A stretch of DNA of 64,000 nucleotides from Halopseudomonas salina. GTDB lineage: Bacteria > Pseudomonadota > Gammaproteobacteria > Pseudomonadales > Pseudomonadaceae. The notes beneath the pieces were generated by a model that saw only the letters and a list, made by a program, of their open reading frames with translations, ran no database searches and was not told the origin of the DNA. The position numbers and the translations under genes were made by a program. Where the stretch lies: NCBI RefSeq assembly GCF_008641105.1, contig NZ_VTTI01000008.1, positions 122,328-186,327 on the forward strand, in the 5' to 3' direction. Positions 47,568-56,645 of this stretch are shown one piece after another. Every line of letters begins with the position of its first letter. Position 1 is the stretch's first letter.

Positions 47568-47583
47568 ATGAACGAACGTTCAT
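47568..47583. promoter_or_regulatory. inverted repeat, possible TetR-type operator
   Basis: ATGAACGAACGTTCAT: six-base arms ATGAAC/GTTCAT around GAAC. It begins at the predicted start point of the VOC lipoprotein gene, a classic repressor position. The form fits many TetR-family operators; the regulator is not identified here. Confidence 0.5.
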
Positions 47584-47617
47584 TCTGTTTGCTCCCACAA
47601 TAACAAGGATGCTTTCC

Positions 47618-49306
47618 ATGTCCGCTTACCCCTACCTCAAGATTCTGCTGTTGTTGGTAACAATGACCCTTCTATCGGGCTGCCTCGGCGGCGGTGGAGG
47701 CAGTTCGAGCGACCTGCCTCCACCGGACGCTGCTGCGCCCCAGGCCAACCTGACGTTCATGAGTGCCGCCGGCATCGGCGTAACTGACCTGGACGCATCG
47801 GTTGCTCTCTACACCGACGGCATGGGCATGCGCGAAGTGGGACGGCTTATCCGGGACAACCGCACCGAAGTGGTACTGGAGTCAGCGGATGCACGTGGCT
47901 CGAAGGTTGTGTTGATGGATTTCACCGACGGAATAGGCCGTAATTTTCAGCAGAATCCGGGCAAACTGGTGTTCTATGCGAAGGATCCACAAGCCTTTGC
48001 TGCGCAGTTTACTGCGCAGGGCGGCCGTATCACCGTACCCCCAGCTCCGCAGCCGGCATTTGGCAATGTGGTTGTGGGCTTTGGCCGGGATCTGGATAAC
48101 AACCTGATCGAGATTGTGGGTGAGCCGGACGCGACCAACTCCTTCTTCGGCGCCTTCGGAATTGGCGTCAGCGACCTGGAGGCGGCCCGCGATTTCTATG
48201 TCGATGTGCTGGGCTTTGAAGAAAGCCAGTTCCTCCGGGTTCCCGGACAATATGACGAGTATATTCTGACCTCCCCGGTACCAGGCAGCTCAGCCGTGGT
48301 ACTGATGAACTGGACCAACGGCAGCGTCCGCAACTACACGGACAACCCGGTGAAGCTGCAACTCGACGTCGCTTATCCTACTGACCTTGCCGACAATATC
48401 CGCCAGGCCGGTGGTGATGTCCCGCGTGCTCCTGCTGCATCCGCGGAGGCTGATCTCGACGGAGCCCTGGTCAGCTATGCCAGTGATGCCGATGGCACCC
48501 TGCTGGAGCTGCGTCAGGGCATCCGCGCCTATCTGGGCGCTGCCGGTATCGGGGTAGAGGATCTGGAAGCAGCGGTTGATTTCTACCGTGCCGGCCTGGG
48601 AATGACTGAAGTAACCCGCCGCACCCGTGACGATCGCGAGGAGGTGGTGATGCAATCGGCGGACGAGCGTGGCTCGCAGGTTGTGCTGATGGGTTTCACT
48701 GACGGCGTGGTCCGCAACTACCGACAGAATCCCGGGAAACTGGTGTTCTATGTAAAAGACCCCGAGCAGTACGCGCGCGACATACTCAATGCTGGCGGCC
48801 GGGTCACCGTGCCCCCCGCACTGCAGCCCGGCCTCGGCGTCACCGTGGGCTTCGGGCGGGACCTGGACAACAACCTGATCGAGTTCGTTGGCAGCGATGA
48901 TGCAGTGGAATCCTATTTCGGCGCCTTCGGTCTCGGGGTGAGCGATCTGGAGGCTGCCCGGGATTTCTATGTTGAAGATCTGGGCTTTCGCGAGGTGTTG
49001 TATCTGCCCATCCCCTTCCAGTACAACGAGTACATCCTGCAGGGTCAGGGTGGATCGGCACTGGTGTTGATGAACTGGATCAATGGCAGCCCGCGCAATT
49101 ACACCGACAACCCGGTCAAGCTGGAAATGCGCAGCATGTCGCCAGAGGGCTTTGCGCAGGCAATCGAGGATGGCGGCGGACAGGTGATTACACCTGCGCA
49201 ACCGTCCAGCGATAAAGATCGTACTGACGAGACGGTGGGCTACGGCAAGGACACCGATGGCACCCTGATAGAGATACTCCGTGCGCCCTGGGCAAAACAG
49301 GAATAA
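47618..49306 (+). CDS. lipoprotein with four tandem VOC (glyoxalase-fold) domains
   Basis: A 562-residue exported protein. The signal ends in lipobox LSGC (Cys22), then a Gly-rich tether GGGGGSSS. Four VOC domains follow at about 47-168, 174-297, 304-426 and 432-555. Domains 1 and 3 match closely (VTDLDA/VEDLEA, ARGSKVVLMDFTDG/ERGSQVVLMGFTDG, NPGKLVFY, VGFGRDLDNNLIE in both). Domains 2 and 4 also match (FGAFG, SDLEAARDFYV, NYTDNPVKL), so the gene arose by duplicating a two-domain unit. VOC proteins bind metals and bind, isomerise or cleave small molecules; which one is unknown. ATG 47618 follows AACAAGGA; the ATG at 47609 overlaps that site. It is preceded by a strong promoter with an operator-like repeat and followed by a terminator. 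Confidence 0.88.
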   Translation: MSAYPYLKILLLLVTMTLLSGCLGGGGGSSSDLPPPDAAAPQANLTFMSAAGIGVTDLDASVALYTDGMGMREVGRLIRDNRTEVVLESADARGSKVVLMDFTDGIGRNFQQNPGKLVFYAKDPQAFAAQFTAQGGRITVPPAPQPAFGNVVVGFGRDLDNNLIEIVGEPDATNSFFGAFGIGVSDLEAARDFYVDVLGFEESQFLRVPGQYDEYILTSPVPGSSAVVLMNWTNGSVRNYTDNPVKLQLDVAYPTDLADNIRQAGGDVPRAPAASAEADLDGALVSYASDADGTLLELRQGIRAYLGAAGIGVEDLEAAVDFYRAGLGMTEVTRRTRDDREEVVMQSADERGSQVVLMGFTDGVVRNYRQNPGKLVFYVKDPEQYARDILNAGGRVTVPPALQPGLGVTVGFGRDLDNNLIEFVGSDDAVESYFGAFGLGVSDLEAARDFYVEDLGFREVLYLPIPFQYNEYILQGQGGSALVLMNWINGSPRNYTDNPVKLEMRSMSPEGFAQAIEDGGGQVITPAQPSSDKDRTDETVGYGKDTDGTLIEILRAPWAKQE

Positions 49307-49319
49307 CCGGCGCGAATAG

Positions 49320-49355
49320 AAAAGGCCCGCCTGAACGCTCAGGCGGGCCTTTTTT
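49320..49355. terminator. intrinsic terminator after VOC gene
   Basis: A 14-bp stem (AAAGGCCCGCCTGA and its complement) with loop ACGC and a T run. It probably also serves the converging carboxynorspermidine synthase gene, because an A run lies on the other side. Confidence 0.92.
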
Positions 49356-49369
49356 ACTGCTCTGGTGGA

Positions 49370-50608
49370 TCAGAAGCTGAGCGCCCGATCACCCTCTTCA
49401 TCACGGATGCGTGAGGGCAGACCCATGGTGTTCAATAGATTGATAAACGGCTTGGGCGGGAGCTCCTCGACGTTGACCATCTTCTGCACGTCCCACTCGC
49501 CATTGGCGATCAGGATAGCGGCAGCTACCACAGGCACACCGGCGGTATAGGAAATACCCTGGCTACCAACTTCACTATAAGCCTCGGCATGATCGGCGAC
49601 GTTGTAGATGAATACTTCCTTGTCCTTGCCATCCTTCTTGCCCTTGACCAGATCACCGATGCAGGTTTTGCCCTGATAGTTCGGCGCCAGCGATGAGGGG
49701 TCGGGCAGCACGGCCTTGACCACCTTGAGCGGAATGACTTCCTGACCTTCGGCAGTAGTAACCGGCTGTTCAGACAGCAGACCGAGGTTGTTCAGTACAG
49801 TAAAGACGTTGATGTAATGCTCGCCAAAACCCATCCAGAAGCGGATGTTGGGCACGTTCAGATTCTGTGACAGCGAGTGCAATTCATCATGGCCGGTCAT
49901 GTAGCTGGTGTGTTCGCCAACCACGGGCAGATCGTCGGTCCGCTTGACCTCGAACATCCGGTTGCTGACCCAGCTGCTGCTCTGCCAGGACCACACCTCA
50001 CCGGTAAACTCGCGGAAATTGATCTCCGGATCAAAGTTGGTGGCGAAGTACTTGCCATGACTGCCGGCGTTGATGTCGATGATGTCGATGTCGCTGACAC
50101 TGTCGAAGTACTCGTTCACCGCAACTGCCGCATAGGCATTGACCACGCCTGGATCAAAACCGATGCCCAGGATCGCGGTGATGTTGTTGGCTTCGCACAG
50201 CTCGCGACGCTTCCACTCGTAATTGGCATACCAGGGTGGCGTCTCGCAGATCTTTTCCGGCTCTTCGTGAATAGCGGTATCCAGATAAGCCGCACCGCTC
50301 TCGATGCAGGCCTGGAGTACCGACATGTTGACGAATGACGATCCGACATTGATGACCAGTTGTGACTGCGTCTTGTCGATCAGCGCCTTGGTGGCCTCGA
50401 CATCAAGTGCATCGAGCGCGTGCGCCTGCAATTCACCGGCAACCTTGAGGCTGCCCTTCTCCCGTACGCTGTCGACCAGCTGCTGGCATTTTTCCACCGT
50501 ACGCGAAGCAATATGGATATTGCCCAACACATCGTTATGCTGCGCGCACTTGTGTGCGACAACCTGGGCAACACCACCGGCACCAATAATCAGAACGTTT
50601 TTCTTCAT
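49370..50608 (-). CDS. carboxynorspermidine synthase (saccharopine dehydrogenase-like)
   Basis: A 412-residue NADPH-dependent reductase. The N-terminal Rossmann site is VLIIGAGGVAQVVAHKC. Later family blocks are AAYLDTAIHEEPEK, AILGIGFDPGVVNAYA and TSYMTGHDELHSL. It condenses aspartate semialdehyde with diaminopropane or putrescine to give carboxynorspermidine or carboxyspermidine, which NspC then decarboxylates. It lies 46 bases downstream of nspC on the same strand, so the pair forms a pathway operon for norspermidine or spermidine without SAM decarboxylase. ATG follows GAGGAAGAGAC. Saccharopine reductase is a less likely alternative given the NspC neighbour. Confidence 0.9.
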   Translation of the reverse strand: MKKNVLIIGAGGVAQVVAHKCAQHNDVLGNIHIASRTVEKCQQLVDSVREKGSLKVAGELQAHALDALDVEATKALIDKTQSQLVINVGSSFVNMSVLQACIESGAAYLDTAIHEEPEKICETPPWYANYEWKRRELCEANNITAILGIGFDPGVVNAYAAVAVNEYFDSVSDIDIIDINAGSHGKYFATNFDPEINFREFTGEVWSWQSSSWVSNRMFEVKRTDDLPVVGEHTSYMTGHDELHSLSQNLNVPNIRFWMGFGEHYINVFTVLNNLGLLSEQPVTTAEGQEVIPLKVVKAVLPDPSSLAPNYQGKTCIGDLVKGKKDGKDKEVFIYNVADHAEAYSEVGSQGISYTAGVPVVAAAILIANGEWDVQKMVNVEELPPKPFINLLNTMGLPSRIRDEEGDRALSF

Positions 50609-50654
50609 GTCTCTTCCTCGAAACGCCTCCTTGGAAAAGGCTGGGTTATTCGCC

Positions 50655-51752
50655 TCAAGAGAGGCCGTTTACGAAATCGTCGAAGCTGAACTCACGAACC
50701 ACTTCAACACTGCCATCAAGCTGACGCACCACAATGGAAGGCATCTGAACGCCATTGAACCAGTTTTTCTTGACCATTGTGTAACCGGCCGCATCAATGA
50801 ATGAGAGGCGGTCACCAATCTGCAGTTCCTTGTCGAACTGGAATTCACCGAAAATATCCCCCGCAAGGCAGGATTTACCGCACACCATATAGGTGTGTTC
50901 GCCATCACAGGGCGCCATCCTGGCGGGTTGCCGGTATATCAGCAAGTCCAGCATGTGCGCTTCGATGGAGCTGTCGACCACAGCCAGATTCTTGCCGTTG
51001 AACAGCGTATCCAGCACTGTGACCTCAAGTGAACTACTCATGGTGATAGCAGCCTCGCCGGGCTCCAGATAGACCTGTACGCCGAACCGCTCGGAAAACG
51101 CCTTGAGCCGAGCGCAGAAGGCGTCCAGCGGATAGCCATCGCCGGTAAAGTGGATACCGCCGCCCAGGCTTACCCACTCCACTTGCTCCAGCAAGCCACC
51201 GAAACGCTCCTCGATCTGCCCGAGCATCTGGTCGAACAAGGCGAAGTCACTGTTCTCACAGTTGTTGTGGATCATGAAACCTGAGACCTGGTCGATCACC
51301 TCGGCGACCTTGGCAGCGTCCCACTCACCCAGCCGGCTGAATGGCCGCGATGGATCGGCGATAAGAAATTCGGAACTACTGACCCCGGGGTTCAGACGCA
51401 GGCCACGTACGTGATCTGTCGAAGCCGAAGCAAATCGCTGCAGCTGACTGATTGAGTTGAAGATGATCTTGTCCGAATGGGCCAGTACTTCCTCGATCTC
51501 GTCATCGGCATAGGCCACGCTGTAGGCATGGGTTTCACCGGCAAACTTGAGGCGGCCGAGCTTTACCTCGTTGAGCGAGGAGGAAGTGGTGCCGTCCATA
51601 TACTGCTGCATCAGATCGAATACCGACCATGTCGCAAAGCACTTCAGGGCGAGCAGCGCCTTGGCGCCGGAGTGCTCGCGTACGTAGGCAATGCGCTCCA
51701 TATTGCGCAGCAATTTACTCTTGTCGATCAGGTAGTACGGGGTTTTGATCAT
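50655..51752 (-). CDS. nspC: carboxynorspermidine/carboxyspermidine decarboxylase
   Basis: A 365-residue fold-III PLP enzyme of the alanine racemase/ornithine decarboxylase family. The PLP lysine is in ALLALKCF near the N-terminus. HNNCENSDF and GGGIHFTGDGYP are the phosphate-binding barrel marks, YLEPGEAA binds the cofactor, and CGKSCLAGD holds the catalytic cysteine. It releases CO2 from carboxynorspermidine or carboxyspermidine. ATG 51752 is chosen over the GTG at 51770, because it gives the family start MIKTPYYLID with GGAGGG upstream. It is first gene of the nspC-synthase pair. Confidence 0.93.
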   Translation of the reverse strand: MIKTPYYLIDKSKLLRNMERIAYVREHSGAKALLALKCFATWSVFDLMQQYMDGTTSSSLNEVKLGRLKFAGETHAYSVAYADDEIEEVLAHSDKIIFNSISQLQRFASASTDHVRGLRLNPGVSSSEFLIADPSRPFSRLGEWDAAKVAEVIDQVSGFMIHNNCENSDFALFDQMLGQIEERFGGLLEQVEWVSLGGGIHFTGDGYPLDAFCARLKAFSERFGVQVYLEPGEAAITMSSSLEVTVLDTLFNGKNLAVVDSSIEAHMLDLLIYRQPARMAPCDGEHTYMVCGKSCLAGDIFGEFQFDKELQIGDRLSFIDAAGYTMVKKNWFNGVQMPSIVVRQLDGSVEVVREFSFDDFVNGLS

Positions 51753-51816
51753 GGCCCAACGACCCTCCACTGCTTGCCGATAAACCGGGTTATGCCCAGC
51801 CTACGCAAAGCGCGCG

Positions 51817-51822
51817 ATTATA
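51817..51822 (-). promoter_or_regulatory. candidate -10 box for nspC operon
   Basis: TATAAT on the minus strand about 65 bases before the nspC ATG. No good -35 hexamer is visible at the right distance, so this is tentative. The remaining gap to the sulfatase gene shows no coding sequence. Confidence 0.35.
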
Positions 51823-52059
51823 GTGAAAAAAGCGCCGACCTTCGAGGGAAAATACGTTTCCCGAATGACGCCTACGTCCGCACCAGCTTAACTGCCAAAT
51901 GTGGCAATTGCAGAACAACGCACAAAGCCGAGTAGCAGCAAAGCACTAACTGATGCGCTACGCGCATCAATCAAGCAATAAAAATGCATTAGACATATGA
52001 GAGCTGTGCCCTATAAGGTCAATATCAAGCCGATAAAAACAAAACCGGAGTACCCACCC

Positions 52060-54024
52060 ATGCGATACCGTTCCTTTCTGTTGACCAGTATTCTCATTGC
52101 GGGCACTGCGCAGGCAGTGCTGGCCGGGCCAAAACCCGCTGAAAGCGTCACCGCCGAGCGCAATGCTGCCGCTCTTGATGCCCTGCCCTTTAGCAACACC
52201 CAGGCCTTTGACGATGCCAGGCGTGGCTTTATTGCCCAATGGCCTGAAGGCAAGGTGATTGATAGTGAGGGACATGTCGCATGGAACATGGCCGCCTACG
52301 CCTTCCTGAAGGATAAGCCAGCCCCTGACACGGTAAACCCCAGCCTCTGGCGACAGGCGCAATTGAATGCCATTCACGGTCTATTTCAGGTAACCGAGGG
52401 CATGTACCAGATCCGCGGCATGGATCTGGCCAATATGACCATCATAGAGGGCGAAACCGGCCTGATTATCATCGACCCGCTACTGACTCCAGCCACGGCC
52501 GAAGCCGGTCTTGAGCTCTACTATCAGAATCGTCCACAAAAGCCTGTCGTGGCTGTGCTTTACACGCATAACCATGCTGACCATTTTGGTGGCGTAAAGG
52601 GTGTGATTGATGAGGCCGACGTGCGTGCCGGGAAGGTCAAGGTTTATGCACCCTATGGCTTCATGCAGCATGCGGTATCGGAGAACATCATTGCCGGAAA
52701 CGCGATGAGCCGCCGCGCTATCTACCAGTTTGGCGCGGCGCTGCCAGCGGGTGAGCGCGGACACGTGGACACCGGGCTCGGCAAGGCCCTCGCCAGCGGC
52801 CCAATGACCCTGATCGCGCCAACCGACACCGTTCCCGACAATGCGACCCTGACTATCGACGGTATTGAAATCGAATTCCAGATGGCCCACGGCACCGAAG
52901 CCGAGTCGGAAATGATGATGTATTTTCCCCAGTTCAAGGTACTCAACACGGCTGAGATCACCAGCCAGCACCTGCATAACATCTACACCATCCGCGGCGC
53001 GGCAATCCGCGACGCCAGCGCCTGGTCGCATTATATCGACAAGGCCCTGGAGCGTTTCGGTGACCGGACCGACATCCTCATCGCCCAGCATCACTGGCCG
53101 ATCTGGGAACGCGAAGGGGCGCAACACTTTCTTGGCGTCCAGCGCGATCTGTACAAGTTCATCCATGATCAGTCTGTACGCATGATGAACAAGGGTTACC
53201 TGGCCGGGGATATTGCGGAGAACATCAAGCTTCCAGAGAGTCTGGACCAGGAGTGGTATGCCCGCGGGTATTACGGCACGCTGAAACACAACGCCCGAGC
53301 AATATACCAGCGCTATATGGGTTGGTATGACGCCAACCCGGCCAACCTCGACCCCCTGCCGCCACAAGAGAACGCTGCCAAGACAATCAGCTATATGGGT
53401 GGTATGGACAGTGTGATCGACCAGGCTCGCAAGGACTTCGCCAATGGCGAGTACCGTTGGGTCGCCTGGGTAATGAGTCAGGCCGTATTCGCCAACCCCG
53501 ACCATCAGGCGGCTCGCGAACTGGGTGCAGATGCCCTGGAGCAACTGGGCTATCAGGCCGAGGCCGGCACCTGGCGCGGCGCCTATCTGACCGGCGCGCA
53601 GGAACTGCGTGAGGGCGTTGGCGAACAGCGCACAGGTACTGGTATTTCTCCTGACCTACTGCAGGCTCTGGAGGCAGGCATGTTCTTCGATTTGCTGGCA
53701 GTGCGTCTGGATGCAGAAAAAGCCGCTGGCCAGCACCTGGTAATCAACTGGTCGCTGACGGATATCGACGAGCAATATCGCCTGAACCTGCAGAACGCCA
53801 CACTCACCTACCGCGCCGGCAGCCTGGCCGAAAATCCCGATGCCAGCGTCAACATGACGCGGAAAACCCTCGACCGGATTTTACTCCGCGAGCTTACGTT
53901 CCCCGAAGCGGTCAAAGCCGGTGAAATCAAAGTGGAGGGTGACCCGAGAGCATTCTTTGGTCTGCTGCAAATGATTGAAGAGCCTTCTGCGAACTTTCCG
54001 ATCATCGAGCCTGTGAAACCGTAA
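52060..54024 (+). CDS. alkylsulfatase, metallo-beta-lactamase fold
   Basis: A 654-residue exported hydrolase similar to SdsA1/YjcS, which release sulfate from primary alkyl sulfates such as SDS. A signal peptide ends near QAVLAG. The MBL zinc motif THNHADHFGG lies near residues 168-177, and further zinc ligands are in NTAEITSQHLHNIY and AQHHWPIW. An alkylsulfatase dimerisation domain follows. An SCP2-like C-terminal lipid-binding domain begins near FFDLLAVRLDAEKAAG (about residue 545) and ends with AFFGLLQMIE. ATG 52060 is preferred over 51997, because it gives a proper signal peptide with GGAG upstream. Secretion and the sulfate ABC operon nearby suggest a sulfur-scavenging role (inference). 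Confidence 0.92.
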   Translation: MRYRSFLLTSILIAGTAQAVLAGPKPAESVTAERNAAALDALPFSNTQAFDDARRGFIAQWPEGKVIDSEGHVAWNMAAYAFLKDKPAPDTVNPSLWRQAQLNAIHGLFQVTEGMYQIRGMDLANMTIIEGETGLIIIDPLLTPATAEAGLELYYQNRPQKPVVAVLYTHNHADHFGGVKGVIDEADVRAGKVKVYAPYGFMQHAVSENIIAGNAMSRRAIYQFGAALPAGERGHVDTGLGKALASGPMTLIAPTDTVPDNATLTIDGIEIEFQMAHGTEAESEMMMYFPQFKVLNTAEITSQHLHNIYTIRGAAIRDASAWSHYIDKALERFGDRTDILIAQHHWPIWEREGAQHFLGVQRDLYKFIHDQSVRMMNKGYLAGDIAENIKLPESLDQEWYARGYYGTLKHNARAIYQRYMGWYDANPANLDPLPPQENAAKTISYMGGMDSVIDQARKDFANGEYRWVAWVMSQAVFANPDHQAARELGADALEQLGYQAEAGTWRGAYLTGAQELREGVGEQRTGTGISPDLLQALEAGMFFDLLAVRLDAEKAAGQHLVINWSLTDIDEQYRLNLQNATLTYRAGSLAENPDASVNMTRKTLDRILLRELTFPEAVKAGEIKVEGDPRAFFGLLQMIEEPSANFPIIEPVKP

Positions 54025-54043
54025 GACCCAAGCCGCAAAAACT

Positions 54044-54074
54044 AAAAAGCCGGAGCATGAGCCCCGGCTTTTTT
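54044..54074. terminator. intrinsic terminator after alkylsulfatase gene
   Basis: The AAAAGCCGG and CCGGCTTTT arms with an internal loop form a stem flanked by A and T runs. It can also end the converging outer-membrane protein gene. Confidence 0.85.
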
Positions 54075-54085
54075 GCGCGTATTGG

Positions 54086-54646
54086 TCAGAAGTTGTAACG
54101 CAGACCTGCCGAAAGCATGTCGACGTCGTATTCGTCTGCCACATCAGAATACATTTCGTATTCAGCGAGAATATCAAGATTGGCTGTCAACTCGTAAGCC
54201 GCGCCAATGCCGTAAGACATAACCCATTCAGTGGCGTCATCACTTGCCGAGACCCCAAAACCGCTCGCGCGTATTTCAGTTTCCATACGGTGATAGCCGA
54301 GCTTACCGAAAAGCTGGAATCGCTCGAAGGGCAGAGTGCCAACCAGGTTCGCTCCAAAACCTTGGGTTTCAGCTTCAGCTTGAAAAGGAACGCCGCCTAC
54401 CCAGACGTCACCTTCTACTTGGCCCAAGTCCGTATATTGAAGCTCAACACCCCAGTTGTCGCTCAGTTGCAAGCCACCGCCCAGCTTCCAGGCGGTATCT
54501 TCAGTATCAGAGGCACCGCTGACGTTGGCGTCGGACTGGCCCAGGCTGCCAAACACATAACCGCTGGACTCCTCCGCGTGGGCAACGGCAGCCATAGTGC
54601 TAAAGCTCACAACAACAGCAGCAACAAATAAAGTCTTCTTGAACAT
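54086..54646 (-). CDS. small outer-membrane beta-barrel protein (OmpA-like/OmpW-type)
   Basis: A 186-residue protein with a signal peptide cut near AHA-EE. Alternating amphipathic strands follow, giving about eight beta strands (YVFGSLGQSDA, WGVELQYTDLG, QLFGKLGYHRME, SYGIGAAYELT) and a terminal aromatic strand, SAGLRYNF, that suits BAM recognition. There is no peptidoglycan-binding OmpA C-terminal domain. ATG at 54644-54646 is preceded by GGAGATGTAT. The TetR-family gene upstream is 129 bases away on the same strand. Confidence 0.88.
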   Translation of the reverse strand: MFKKTLFVAAVVVSFSTMAAVAHAEESSGYVFGSLGQSDANVSGASDTEDTAWKLGGGLQLSDNWGVELQYTDLGQVEGDVWVGGVPFQAEAETQGFGANLVGTLPFERFQLFGKLGYHRMETEIRASGFGVSASDDATEWVMSYGIGAAYELTANLDILAEYEMYSDVADEYDVDMLSAGLRYNF

Positions 54647-54775
54647 TTATACATCTCCAGATGCTTGTTATGACTGTCTTCTGACAGTGATCCCTTTAGA
54701 CGGGCCTCCTGGCCCGCGCGGGGATATCATAAGGGCATTTTCAGGCCACGCACCATAGGGCGAGATGGTTTCTTT

Positions 54776-55387
54776 TCAAGGGGCGCGCAGGAGACAGTGC
54801 AGCCGTTGCACGAGGAAGGTCTTCTCCTCTTTGAGGCAGAAAAGATCCGGCGCAAACAGCCAGCTCTGGGTGATCCCCATCAGATGGGTGTAAATCAGTA
54901 AACCCAGTTTATTAGCAGGCTGGGAGGCAGGGAGCTGCTTGATTTCCTGCGCCTGGGCTACAAGCTGAGAGAGCGTTTCGACAATATGCCGTGTCAGCTC
55001 TTTTTCACGCTGAATCGTAGGAGCAATAGCATCGGTCAGCTCCGTCTTGTTCAACAGGATTTCGAAGGATTGGCGGAACCAGACATCCTCAGCGAGCAGT
55101 TCAAGCCATTGGTGGGCAAACCTGTCTATGGCAGCAAGAGCATCGGTACCGGACCTCGCCGCATTGCCTACCAGCGCTTCCAACGGTTCTTGAGAGTAAG
55201 CCAGAACGGCCTGGTAGAGATCATCCTTGTTTTTGAAATGCCAGTAGATAGGTCCGCGACTGTATCCTGCCTCGGTGCCAATCATCCCCAGCGTGGTGTT
55301 GGAATAACCGTTGCGACTGAATAGCGTCAGAGCGGCTTCTATGATTTTCAGACGCGTTTTTTCCGCGTCTTCCTTGGTACGGCGCAT
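54776..55387 (-). CDS. TetR family repressor (AcrR/TtgR type)
   Basis: A 203-residue regulator. A TetR_N helix-turn-helix (residues about 10-57; SNTTLGMIGTEAGYSRGPIYWHFKNKDDLY) precedes a ligand domain of the MAATS type (FEILLNKTELTDAIAPTI). Such proteins usually repress RND efflux or membrane genes, but no efflux pump is nearby. It lies 60 bases downstream of the ABC binding-protein gene and upstream of the outer-membrane barrel gene. It may control one of these, or the operator-like repeat at 47568 (unproven). ATG at 55385-55387. Confidence 0.93.
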   Translation of the reverse strand: MRRTKEDAEKTRLKIIEAALTLFSRNGYSNTTLGMIGTEAGYSRGPIYWHFKNKDDLYQAVLAYSQEPLEALVGNAARSGTDALAAIDRFAHQWLELLAEDVWFRQSFEILLNKTELTDAIAPTIQREKELTRHIVETLSQLVAQAQEIKQLPASQPANKLGLLIYTHLMGITQSWLFAPDLFCLKEEKTFLVQRLHCLLRAP

Positions 55388-55447
55388 GAATTATCCGCTT
55401 GCGGCAATCCCCCACGGCCTGATGACCATGGAGGATTCGGGCTGAGA

Positions 55448-56545
55448 TCAGAGTGCGTCGTCCGCCGCCATCTGCATGTAGGCAGGATCGAAACGCAGCT
55501 TTATATTAGCGCTGTCGCCCAGCGTCTTGCCACCAGGGAAGGAGATACCCACGAAATCAGCAGAGCTGGCGCCCTCGCCAAGCAAGCCTTTCTGATAAGA
55601 GAACTCGCGAACACTGTCCATCGCCTCGATGGCCTGATCGCTGGAGATAAAGGCTATCGCATCTTTTGGCTCCCAGAACATCTTCATACCTGCCAGCTGA
55701 GCTTCATAGCCCGCCTGATCAGTGCCTGAAGCCTCACCCAGAAAAGCTCTGGCTTCCTGACCAGCTTCACTGTCGGTACTCATCTCGGCCATGAGCTCGA
55801 ACCAGGCGCCAACCAGGGCCTTGCCCAGGGCAGGATTCTCCGCAAGCGTTTGCGTGTTGACGATGGTCAGATCCTTGATGTGACCGGGTATCTGGCTTGA
55901 ATCGAATACGCCGTTGGCGCTAGGCATTTCCAGAACATCCGCCAGCAACGGGTTCCAGGTCACCACGTTCTTGACGCCGTCGGTGCTGAAAGCGGCAACA
56001 ATATCCGCATCGCCGGTATTCACCACAGTGACATCACGCTCACTCATACCCACGGAGTCCAGCGCGCGCGCAAGCAAATAGTGTGATACGGACAGCTCGA
56101 CCAGATTGACCTGCTCGCCCTTGAGGTCCTTGATGTCGCTGCTACCCTTCATCACCAGGCCGTCATTACCATTGGAATAGTCACCGACGATCAGCGCCGT
56201 AGTGTCGACGCCACCTGCGGACGGGATGGACAGGGCATCCATACTGGTAGCCACAACACCATCAAACTCCCCTGCGGTGTATTGGTTGATCGACTCTATG
56301 TAGTCGTTGATCTGCACAATCTCGACTTCAATACCGTACTTGTCGGCCCATTTTTTCATGATTCCGGATTCATCTACGTATTTCCATGGAATCCAGCCCG
56401 CGTAGATACTCCAGGCAATCTTGAAGCTGTCACGCTCCTGGGCACTGGCTGCGGGAACGATCAACATGGTCGATACGGCTGCGGTGATAAGCGCACCACC
56501 AAGTATCTGCGTGATACGGCGCTTCAATGCAAAAGGCTTTTTCAT
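55448..56545 (-). CDS. ABC transporter substrate-binding protein, NMT1/taurine-like, urea-carboxylase-associated type
   Basis: A 365-residue periplasmic binding protein. The signal peptide is long, ending near ASAQ. The mature part shows AWSIYAGWIPWKY, EVEIVQINDYIESINQY, FDGVVATSMDALSIP, VNLVELSVSHYLLARALD and VVNTGDADIVAAF, which I associate with the binding proteins found beside urea carboxylase. It should bind a small nitrogen compound such as urea, formamide or a guanidine-type molecule (inference). No permease or ATPase gene is adjacent, so it may share another transporter. It follows glnT by 100 bases on the same strand, which fits nitrogen assimilation. Confidence 0.8.
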   Translation of the reverse strand: MKKPFALKRRITQILGGALITAAVSTMLIVPAASAQERDSFKIAWSIYAGWIPWKYVDESGIMKKWADKYGIEVEIVQINDYIESINQYTAGEFDGVVATSMDALSIPSAGGVDTTALIVGDYSNGNDGLVMKGSSDIKDLKGEQVNLVELSVSHYLLARALDSVGMSERDVTVVNTGDADIVAAFSTDGVKNVVTWNPLLADVLEMPSANGVFDSSQIPGHIKDLTIVNTQTLAENPALGKALVGAWFELMAEMSTDSEAGQEARAFLGEASGTDQAGYEAQLAGMKMFWEPKDAIAFISSDQAIEAMDSVREFSYQKGLLGEGASSADFVGISFPGGKTLGDSANIKLRFDPAYMQMAADDAL

Positions 56546-56645
56546 GTTTCTACTCCTGAAAGAATGTGGCGACTTGCCAGATCATGGGTCCAGATAGGGG
56601 TAAAGCGTAGCAAGAGCCGCGCCAGTTTTTGCTGGCGCGGGATCA

